DNA from: Oreocharis arfaki
Taxonomy: Eukaryota > Chordata > Aves > Passeriformes > Paramythiidae
Length of the DNA: 64,000 bases
NCBI GenBank assembly: GCA_013398015.1
Contig: VZRR01010740.1
Span: 384,143-448,142 of the forward strand
Direction of reading: 5' to 3'
Each line of letters starts with the position of its first letter. Position 1 is the first letter of the stretch. The translations under genes were made by a program, and so were the position numbers. The notes under the pieces were generated by a model that was not told the origin of the DNA, did not search any database, and saw nothing but the letters and a program-made list of their open reading frames with translations. Positions 54,201 through 64,000 of this stretch are shown in pieces.

Positions 54201-56219
54201 ACTGAAGCGTGATTTAATTCGTTACTGTCATTAGAGCAGAGGATAATTTGCCTATTAGAGCTCAGAGAAGCAATGGCAGTGCTCACCTTTTTCCCCAGTA
54301 CGGGACGAGTGGTGGGCCTGCCCAATCCTCTTTATCTCCGTGTACAATATCTGACTCCTGCTGTGGCATGAGATATCTGCTATGAAGCTCTTAGTGATGA
54401 ACGGAGCATTTCTGTACAACACATGTTTGGAAAGCCTCATGCTCTCGTGAGTTCTGTTATATCTGGAAAGAGCATTGGTTGTGCAATTCTATGGCCCAAC
54501 AACGGTAGCATAAGGTACCCCAAAGTCAGCCTAACCTCCACGTGGAGCTGCCTGAGACATTAATTGTCTCTGTGCCTCAGTGCAGGGGGATGTCTTCGTG
54601 CGTGCTGAGCCCTAGCCAGAGTAGTCACATCAATTAATTGCTCATAACAGAGAGGTATGTTAGTCAATAAACAGTTTTGTGTGTAATTAAATGGTAAACT
54701 GAAGGTGAGGGATTTAGTAATCCCTAGGAATATTTGTGAACATACTGCAAATCGTTGTGTTTATCTCCTCCTGGATGGCGAGAGCAAGTGGCATTCTGGG
54801 TTCCGCGAGGTAAAAATAATGAGGAAATAGCTCATTTTCTGTTGCCTTGGAGCACTTGCTTCCACAGTTGTTCCACTACTAAGAATTGAATTGATGTCCA
54901 ACAGCCTTTATACTTAAAAAAAGGAAACAAGGGGTTTCTTCTCCCCCCAAAGAAACCCAAACAATCTCTCATATCTAGAAATGGAAATAGGAAACTTCCT
55001 CTGAATTTCTTGGACTTGATCTCTTAAGCACTGCTCTTGTTCCTGGCAGACACAACTTAACCTTCAAAATTGTATAACAAGGTATCATTATGTACTTGCA
55101 GACTTCCGAGTTAACCAGATACGAATTTATTTGAGGCATTTAAACAAATCCAACAGGCAGGATTCTGAGAGGAATCTTTCACCAAAGCTGTTTTTCACAC
55201 ATTTCAAACTGCTTGTGCTAAAAGCTCTGCTCTAATACCTACATTTAATGCAATATTCAGGGAAAAACAATAATCTGGATCAGGTTACAAAAAAAAAGCC
55301 CCACCCAAACCCAACATAACAGCTTTATGGTAATCCATTTTCCTGCAGGTAGTACCTTACTGTTTAGATGTGATTCTGAGAAAATTTATGATCTCATGTA
55401 AGGCAAAAAAGGTGTGTTTTTTCCCCATCATCAGACTTTCCTCTAAGAATGCCTTATTATAAGTTTGGCAGCACAGCAAGATTTATAATATTGAATACAT
55501 TGTGTCAGCTCTCTTGTTTGCAGGAGGATAAAGTTCCATTATTCAGAGCTTTGCTTCAAATCCTTCCATTGTAGTGCAATTAAACACGGTCCTTTTTTTA
55601 GGACTAAACCTCATGCTTCGAGAAAGTAAGCTTTCAAGATGAGGTATGTAGGGTTTCTGTATCACAGGTGAAACACGGAGCTCGGTCTGTGGAACACACC
55701 AGGTCTGAGCACAGCACACGGCCGAGGAGCTGAGGTTGGGCATAAATCTCTGCTTATTTGGGCTCTTTATTTTGTGCCCTGGCCAAGGACCATGTTCAGG
55801 TTGTAGAAAACACTCGACTGCCTGGACTGAAAGGATTTTTTTTTTCCCCTCGTTCTGTCTTTAATCATCACACTAAAAACATGAGCTGGGTTTTATGATG
55901 TAAATAAGTGTTAGTGAGGTGAATTATACCAGGGAACTCCAGCTCTTTACTTGGGCCTTGTGGAAATGTAAGGGATAATGGTGAAGGGGATGGAGAGGAC
56001 TTGTAGGTCTTTGTGTTTTCTAATTTTCTGTGCTTTATTGAGGACACAAATAAATATGATATGTGCCTGTAGGGTTTACGAGTAGACTCAGATGCCCCAG
56101 GAGGCCTGCAAGGATTTAGGCAGTATGAAGGAGGTATGGGATTGTTATTTGTGTTGTTTTAAATTGGGAGTAGTCACCTCAGAGGAAAAATCTGTATATT
56201 CACTGGAGTTTCTGGTTTG

Positions 56220-56225
<6 letters not shown>
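39283..56225. other. Unique non-coding stretch of intron 2
   Basis: It is mostly AT-rich. GC-richer islands at about 43540-43860, 47330-47750, 48400-48780 and 50030-50350 hold overlapping frames on both strands without recognisable domains; these may be decayed repeats I cannot name. Confidence 0.55.
43496..43527. repeat. Two 16-bp tandem units with GATGACAT
   Basis: GAGATGACATAACTGT is followed at once by GAGATGACATCACTGC (14 of 16 identical). The second unit holds TGACATCA, one base from a CRE/AP-1-like site. Confidence 0.65.

Positions 56226-56272
<47 letters not shown>
56226..56272. repeat. 47-base T homopolymer
   Basis: An uninterrupted run of 47 T is followed by seven A and, ten bases after the T run, an N. 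No reverse-complemented polyadenylation signal follows, so it is not clearly the tail of an antisense retrocopy. The true length is unreliable. Confidence 0.9.
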
Positions 56273-56280
<8 letters not shown>

Positions 56281-56281
56281 T

Positions 56282-56282
56282 N
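56282..56282. other. Assembly gap (single N)
   Basis: One ambiguous base lies just downstream of the long T homopolymer, a typical place for assembly breakage. Confidence 0.9.
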
Positions 56283-59200
56283 ATTAAACAAGAGGATGAG
56301 CCTCAGACAGGAATGGTTCATGTCTCACCCAGAGCTGGAGAGTTTGTTTTCACTTATTCTCACTCAACTCAAACTAAAAACTCTCAGTTCCATTTTGGAC
56401 TTGTTTGAATATTACTGTCTTTAGACAGCAGGTGCATTACATGGATGCTGTTTTATTGGTGATGTGGAATTTGCAATCTTAATATTTCTGTGGTTTATTT
56501 AAGTGGAGCTATGACGTCCAGAGCACCAAATTTCAAAATCAAGGAATCTGAATTTTTGTAAATATGTCTTTAAAATGCATCCCCACATCCAAGAGCTATG
56601 AGAGCTTACATTTCATTTTTCTTGTTTGAAAATAAACAAGTTCTGAAATATTTCAAAAACTAGAAAAGGTATAAATATTCCATCTGACAGGCCCTTTACC
56701 TAATCTAAGTCCCAGAACTCGGGTCTAAAGCCCATCTGTCACCACACAGAACTAAAAAAAAGGCAGAAATAAGAATATTCACAGCATTATAATGGAGTTT
56801 TGAAGTGCAATGGGAAAAGAGCCATCTCCTGCATTGTGATTCTGATGTTATTTATTGTATTAGTACTGTCTATATTCAGTTCATACGACCTTTGTCTTCT
56901 GCTGTACTTTAAAACATACCTCAGATACTGCATCAAGTGCTGTAAGTGAGTGCTGGAAAATTTAGTTCCTACTGTACTATATTGCCTTGATTTCATAACC
57001 TAAATTCCACTCATAGCTCAAAAATACAAAGAAAGATGTTGGTTTTCTTGAAGAAAGCAATTTGGGGAATTCTTTTTGTTGATTTTCTTCCACTAGTGTT
57101 CTTGCTGCAAGGGAATTTTCTGAATTGGAGGGTTTACAGATTGCCAGGACAGTAATAAAACAGATGTTCATATAGATTTTCAAAACCTCCTCAAATTAGA
57201 CTTTCTCCTTACAACATTCCCAATGTTTCAGCTCTGCTGTGTTGGAGTTTGCAGTTATTTACAGCCCAAACTCCGCTGCACTCACAGGCTCCCAGCCTAA
57301 ATCTTTCTAACGAGTTAAGTCAGTTGTTAACCAGCTTAGTGTATTATTTATAACCACAACATCAGTTAAGATAAAGACTCGGCTGCTCTGTGCCTTGCCT
57401 GGAAGGGTTTTCAGCCTAATTACAGAGTCAAGTGGATTTTGCAGACATGGAACAAGCCACAGGACAGCTCTGTGTGTGCCCAGTTGGTTCTGGGTCACTT
57501 ATTTCTGAGTTACTACCAAGCATCCCCCTGAATTCTCGGTGCACAAACTTCTGTTATTCAAAGAGGAGTAGATTTGTTTTTGAAAGGAATGAGATGAGGT
57601 TGCCACCTCCCCCTTTTCCCCGTTACTGCTGCTGATTCTGCCGTGAAAGTACCTAAATAATTCCTTTCTCTTCCTGAAAGCTGCCCTTTTCCTGTGTTTG
57701 CACAGACCTCCCAGGTCTCACCTTTTGTTTTCCTGTAGCCCAGCTGGATAGGTCTGGCTCTCTCTGTCATTACCTCAGATCAATATTTCTCGCCCTTTGC
57801 TTATTTGTACTTCGCTCTGGAGCCTTGTCAATGCTTTTCTGCAGGGCAGTGCAATATTCCAGATGCCATCAGGGCTATAAAAAGCATCACTGCTGCTCTC
57901 TGTGCCAAAGAGTGATGCCACTGTAGCCGTGTCCAGAACACCTCTCCCCTCTCCCCGTGCCAGGTTGGGATGTGTTTTCCCCCCGGGCTGGTTGAATTCA
58001 GGACACTCTTTCCTGTAACCACTGAGCAGCTTATTATGAGAGCATTTCATCTGCATTTACTCATCACTGCATGTGATGAATAAACATTCTTAGGAAAACA
58101 CAGACCTTGCTTAAATTCTGCTTGGAATAATGGAAGGAATTCCCTTTGACTTCAGAGGCTTCTCAGTCAGGCCTTTACTGAAATATTCCAGATACTGTTG
58201 TCAAGTAATAGTTTAAATTGTTGTCCTTCTCTTGGTAGCAATTGCTGTTTCATCTTGGATTAAGGTGCATATTTTGGGTCTTACATGTTCGAATTTCAAA
58301 AACAACATGTACAGAAGTTACATCTATTCTTGACTTCTGTTTGTGTTATTGAACATAAAGCAGTCAGAAAAATAAATTTACTCTTTATCCTTGGGGAAGA
58401 AGTATTTCCAGGCAAATCATTGGTTCAGGGCTCTTCAAAGATCAAAGACAAGGAGAGCATTGAGGAAGAGTGTAGGTGATGTTTTATTATCAAAATGTAG
58501 GTTTTGTTTTAAATGATAGAAGAGAGAAAAAGAATTTCTCAACTGTAATTTTAGAATATATAATTAAGAGAAAGTTTATTAGCGACCTTCAGATATGAGG
58601 CTGATACCATTTTGATTTCTGTCCGGTGTTCATCTGATACAGGATGAAAAAAACCCTTTTTTGCCAAAGCTTTTCTTGAAATAATTTGATAGGCAACCTG
58701 ATGCTAAAGAAAGCAGGATCTTAAATAAAGCCGTGTATAAAGATGACCTAGTTAACGTTGTTTATTTTCATGAATATGTGGTGAAACCTAACAAAAAATT
58801 GCAAAGTGTGTAGGGTTTGAAATGGAATAAGTAAAATGGAGATATGTCTTCATTGTGGAACCATCCCATGGCAGAAACACAACTTTTTAAATAAGGGAAA
58901 GCATGCTATGGTTTGGAAAGCCAAGTAAAGATGACAGGATGCACAACAAACCAAACTGAGCAGAGACTCACCTCTGTTCTCATAAATGAGTGTCTGTAAG
59001 AGAACGAGACAGTAAAATTGGAAGGCTGGCTAGTTGGTGTGGGATGAGTGCTTAATCCATCATTTAATTTACCAGAACACCCAGCCTAATGAGCAGGCCT
59101 TTATGGATTGCATTTGATGTTAAATATGTGCCCGAGTGCCTCACTTGCTGTTAAATATTCACTGCATGGGCAGACCCTCTGACTTCAGAAGGATTATTAG

Positions 59201-62200
59201 TGAGCTTGTAAAATACAAGGGTTTGAGCGTTCTATTAAATTGGGCAAATTATGCTTGGTTGCCTTGCAGAGGATCAGGTCCAAACCTGGCACTTCCCTTG
59301 CTAAAGCAGCACATGATACTGCAGTGAGTGTGAGACACCTCCCTCCTTGCTTTTAGGACAAGTTTATGTTCCACCCAATTTTCAATTTCACCAGTGGAGC
59401 TATTTTACTTTAGGCTGGATGATTATTTGGTTAAAACAATTTATCATTTTTTTTTCCTAGCTCCATTTATGAGGAATTTTCTAGTGAAAAGGAAGAGGGG
59501 TTTTTTAAAATATAATTTATTTAAATGAATATTTTACAATTATATTTGTTGCATGTGCAGAAATGAGGGGAAATAGTTGAACTTATACTTGCAGGAACCT
59601 CAGACAGTAAGAAAGCTCTGAATTATTTGCCTATTCTCTCCTCTCTAACACCACCTCCAAACCAAGTGTTTTTTGGTCCTTTTGCTTGATCCTTTGAAAA
59701 TTTTGTTAGGCATAGCACAGAATAAATAGTAGGGCCCTTCTGGCTCCCAGCTTCATTTTTCCCTCACCCTGGTGGAAAGAATGTTTCTCGGCTATAATTT
59801 GTTTTGGTGCTATAATTGTTGTTCTCAATAAATAAAGTAATTTCAGAGTGACTGAGGAGGCATGTCGTGCATCAAATACACCATGAATACACAGGGGATA
59901 ATTATCTTAATTGTGTTATCCTTTATTTAGCTGGGTGAATGACAAGGGATCGTGGGTTTAGTGGATGGGCTCAAGAAGAACAGGATCATTTTCACTCCAC
60001 TGTGTGAGGGTTTGTGTTTCTGGGGCCTCTGCTCAGAGGATCAATACCCGTTGTGTCCATGACAATAACACAGAGACACCAGAGCACAGGCCACACTTCC
60101 TCCATGTTCCACGTGAGACTAGAAGCAGCTTTGATCCCTTCCCAGATTAATTCCAAGTCGAAGTCCCCACTCATCAACTGCTGAGACTTTTTGTGGTCCT
60201 GTTTGCAATGATGCACGTGGGTAAATACCCCCTTAAAGCAGTGGAGGTGCTGGATTCAGCAAAGTCGTGGTAACAGACTGACAAAGTCAAATGAAATAGC
60301 AAAACCATGAGTCTTGTTAACTGTGTTTTTTCTTTTCAATTTTATCTCTCTCTGATTCAGAAGCTCAGAAAAATCTGTTATCTCAATAGAGATCTGTGTC
60401 ATCTCTTTGAATCACAATGTAAAAGGAGCAGGGCTGTGCTGCTCTTGAATAATTCTAATATAACATTATATCAACTAGTTAATTAAAATAAGTTTAACTG
60501 TTTAATTAAAATAGAATTTTGTTTCTGAGATATGTCGTGCAGATAACCTTGTTCAAGGGTGAAATTTAACATTAAAATAAGAACCAGAGATGTGAAACAT
60601 CCCAATAGTGAATCAATAATCAATCAGTAACCCTCCTTAATTAAGTGCCAATCAGTTCTAATCATTGTATCATGTACTGTAAAACCATTTAGTCTAGAGA
60701 AGACTTTGCTATCTCTTTCAAACTGTGACTTGTAATATCACAGAATGCATTTAAAAAGTGACTTAAAAAGCTACTGAGGCTGCTGTGAGATTTTACTAGA
60801 GAAGCAGAAAATTAATCTTAATATTTTCCAATAGAATTAATTTTATATTTGTATTTTCTATGTATCTTAGCTTCAATATACTGATTTTTCTGTTTCAAAA
60901 CGAATTATGATACAAGCCTTGACTAAGAATGTCAGAATGACTTTGAATATACCATTGTGGGGTTTTTTACCCTCATTAATATCTTCCATTACATTGTAAT
61001 ATCAACAAATATTTCTGATTTCAGTAATTAACGCCCTCTGGAGACAACTCAAAACTTACATTTCCACTGAGGACCCCTATGACCACTTCATTCTACCCCC
61101 TGTACTCATGGGTCAGGTGGTTTCCCTGAACTGGTTCTCCTTGACCCTGAGCAGTTCTATGGGGAGAAAAACAGAAAAAAAAAAATAACGATGACCAGTA
61201 TTGGAGAACTGAGAAACAACTCAATTTCAACCTTTGCAAGCAGCACCTTATTTTGCCTTCTGCAGCAACATGGGGTGTCCTTCATGCTCCCTGTTTTCCT
61301 CGACTGTAGCGTGTGGTTGGATTAACCTGCAGATTTTCCTCTGGCAAAACCCCTGAGCTAAAGCAGTTCCTGCTGTCCCGAGTGCCAGGAGATATCCACG
61401 GCAGGATTTACCTCCAGCGTGGGGCACGCACAGCGAGCTCACAGCCTGCCTTCTTTGGCAGCCCCATTATTTTCCTTCAGTGCACACATTCTTCTGCACT
61501 GAGACCAAACAAAGCACTTTACCATGCACATATTCTGATAATAAATGTTTTCTTACCCAAGGAGATATAAATTAAGCCTCCTGGTTTATTCTGCTTCAGT
61601 TAAGTTCTGTTAAAGGTACTCAAGTCGTAATTTTTTGTCCTCACTCTATTAGCAGCGAACAAAGTCGAAAACCAGGGAGCAGAACACATGTTCCTGCGCT
61701 GTTCTGATCACAGGCAGACTTGTAAACCCACGTCAGATAAAATCAACATGTAAGCAAGCAGCCACAGTGGCAGCTTTATGTGAAGCTTTTGGAAAAGACA
61801 ACTTTCACTTGCCGTTAATTTGGTTTAGAAGCAAAGTTCTTCTACAGTGATGCCTTACCTGTGGGCAACCAAATAACGCCATTGCCTCTGCTCTCTCATT
61901 CTTCTAGGGAATACACAAATGCTTTCCATCAGCTTCCAAAAGCCAAATTTTCAGCTGAAATGAATCAGGAAATGCCTATAATAATTGGTGTTGCTCTGAG
62001 ATACATCAGCTGGCCCTAAATGTAGCAGGCATCCTGAAGCCTTTTGTTTCCAGCAGAACTTCCCTGTTGAGTTAAGCGGAGACTTCTGCTAAAAAAATCA
62101 ATATCACTGACATTATTTTAAAGCACAAATGATTTTTAGTTCTAGATCTATACACCAAAATAGATTTCCTTTGCACTTTTTCCCATTTACTCATAGCATT

Positions 62201-64000
62201 AGGGAGGTTTTGTTTCCATAAATGTGCTGGAGTCCATCTTCGGTTCCACTCGCAAGAGTTAAAATAGAGGATTTGTAGCAGATTTTTGTTGTTTATTCAT
62301 TGCTTAATAGAAGGACACGGTAAAAACACAGTTTTGACAGAATCATTAAAGGTTTTTCGGGTGTGCTGTATTATATTGCGCAAATTCAAATACAAGTTTA
62401 GGCCAAGTTCTTCTCAGTTGTTCTTAGCAAACTTGGAATAATTATTTATCTACATGCGCTGCGTCCCTCTTCAAAAAACACTTTAGATTTCCACTGACGT
62501 GGGCAGGGACATTTCAGTGTCCATTTCAATCGATGGCGTTGGCGATGTCCACACGTTCTTTGCAGGTGGAACTGTTTTAGTCCACTGAATTTCCAGCTGA
62601 GAACCCGTTCCAGGTGTTGAATTTATGACCAAGATGAATGAAGGCAGTTAGTGATGGTTTTCTTCTCACATTTATTGGTTCGATCAGGTTAATCTAAACA
62701 GGACCAACTAATATTATGTGCTGTTTTTCAGGGAAAAAGAGATAGGATTTCTTCTGAAATCCTATATAACCCTCCTCATGCCAGTAAGGTGAATTGAGTT
62801 AAATTCACACTGATTTATTCCAGCTGGATATATTCTTAAAGTTCTTCCAAGGTTCTCATTGGGAGTTTCTTGTACTTAATACCCTGCCAAAGAACTCAAA
62901 TTTCAAGAATTAGATGGAAAGAATACCTTGATGTATTGGATGAGGCTGATGAGGTCCAGTAAGACTGAGTTCCTTCCTGGTCAGTTTCCACCGGAGCGCA
63001 CTTCAGGCTTCCATCAAAATCCTGGGGACACCTGAGGGAATACTCAGGGAACAACAAAACATGAAAACTTAATTTTTCCTGAAAAGTCTGTTTCTCTAGG
63101 GACACATCATCTGTTTGCTCCATCTACCGCAGATCTTGGGCGCTTTTGGCTTTGATTCTTCGACCTTCTCCTGCTGTGCACATTTTGACAAGCAAGAGCT
63201 TCCCTGCCCGAAGACTTCAGAGCTCAGTCACACCCAGAGCCTGCCACCCTCATTTTCAGTCAGGTTGCACTTGCATGAAATAGAATACATGACATGTTAA
63301 TGACATTGACTCCCTCGTGTTCTGATAATTCATCTCTCTTGAATAGAGAAGAAATTATATGTAAGAGCAGAAAAAGAGCCAGGGATTTTTGAAAATTGTA
63401 GGCCTTTTAGGAGACTTTTAAACAGACAATTCTGTCTATGAACCTCTTTTTTCACCTTTTCAAAATGAGCCCAAAAATAATTTAAAACACAAAAATTGCA
63501 TGAAAAAAACCAAACCCAAAACCAAAAGCACATTTATTTTTGCTGAGATTATACGATCAAAGCCAGTGACAGAAAAATACTTTAAAAAAGCATAACTTGT
63601 ACATGGCTTCAAGGCTAATTTAATTTCCTCTGCCTGTCAAATGGTGCACTTTTAGTGTCATAACAAAGTCAGGAAAAGATGTCAAATTCGTCAAACTTAT
63701 TCCACTTTCTAAAATACTGAAAATGACTTTTATATTGGGATAATATTTCACTGGTTTATGTATGTTAAAAAATCATGTTCGTATACTTATTTTTTCACTG
63801 GTCTTGCATAAGCTGAAGAATTCAGAATTGCAGTAGCCATTAACTGTGCCTCACATACACACATTTCAATACAAACACAAAATTCCAGACTTTCTATTTG
63901 CCATTTGCTATTCCCACGTCCACTTACCTAATGCTTTGTCTGTATGCCAGAACACATTCTGGAATTAAGTGGGACAAGGGAAACGCAGCACAATAGAAAT
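56283..64000. other. Unique non-coding stretch of intron 2 to the window end
   Basis: No repeat family, exon or RNA gene was recognised. About 59040-59330 looks repeat-free and could be a conserved element; 59990-60240 and 61030-61170 are compositionally richer but unexplained. Confidence 0.55.

Larger units (their letters stand above)
24455..64000 (+). other. CDH13: CDH13 intron 2 (5' part), non-coding
   Basis: This is all sequence downstream of exon 2 to the window edge. Exon 3, which should resume with the Leu codon followed by an acidic, Cys-containing D-C-K-G-type motif of the prodomain, was looked for in the open frames and not seen. Apart from the elements listed separately, I see only AT-rich unique DNA with chance open frames on both strands. 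Confidence 0.75.

Noticed and set aside
53867..54325. 152-codon minus-strand open frame
   Set aside because: It is the longest open frame in the window, but it has no recognisable domain, has odd composition and overlaps other frames; chance length in intron DNA.
56226..56400. T run as the tail of an antisense processed pseudogene
   Set aside because: No reverse-complemented AATAAA follows the run and no coding similarity was seen beside it.
61020..61185. Open frame of about 50 codons without a start, reading T-E-D-P-Y-D-H-F-I-L-P-P
   Set aside because: It looks protein-like, but I recognise no family and no convincing splice pattern; recorded only in case a search finds one.
62678..62688. 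GGTTCGATCAG, similar to a tRNA B box
   Set aside because: No A box at the right distance and no cloverleaf; not a tRNA gene or tRNA-derived SINE.

Overview
The window is nuclear DNA from a bird, possibly a passerine. It is AT-rich and almost entirely non-coding. It holds decayed CR1 LINE 3' ends, an avian-type retroviral LTR, a MIR-like SINE remnant, and one exon with consensus splice sites. No bacterial, phage or CRISPR feature is present, and no tRNA or rRNA gene was seen.

The one gene I can identify is CDH13 (T-cadherin, also called H-cadherin or cadherin-13), on the + strand. Its exon 2 lies at 24343-24454: 112 nt, phase 0 at the start, and one base of a split codon at the end. It encodes the end of the signal peptide and the start of the prodomain. 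Everything upstream (1-24342) is therefore read as part of intron 1, and everything downstream (24455-64000) as part of intron 2. CDH13 is known for very long introns, so one exon in 64 kb is expected. I saw neither exon 1 nor exon 3.

Layout. 1-24342 is intron 1 sequence, with a sense CR1 end (about 978-1275), a MIR-like remnant (about 11785-11848), a degenerate tandem repeat of about 85 bp (13637-13870), an antisense CR1 end (about 17885-18055) and several short perfect hairpins. 24343-24454 is exon 2. From 24455 on is intron 2, with a 16-bp palindrome (26460-26475), an imperfect palindrome of about 121 bp built from a GGTCCA/TGGACC motif (28924-29044), a 740-bp direct duplication joined by a single N (34538-36017), a solo-LTR-like element with TATA box and AATAAA (about 37223-37520), a second antisense CR1 end (about 38886-39282), and a 47-T run followed by another single-N gap (56226-56282).

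The open reading frames other than the exon, up to about 150 codons, look like chance open frames: no recognisable domains, no plausible splice structure, and often overlapping on both strands. I found no convincing new biological system. The observations most worth a second look are an in-frame upstream ATG pair that could give CDH13 an alternative signal peptide if the end of intron 1 is retained, the 28.9-kb palindrome, and the probable false duplication at 34.5-36.0 kb.
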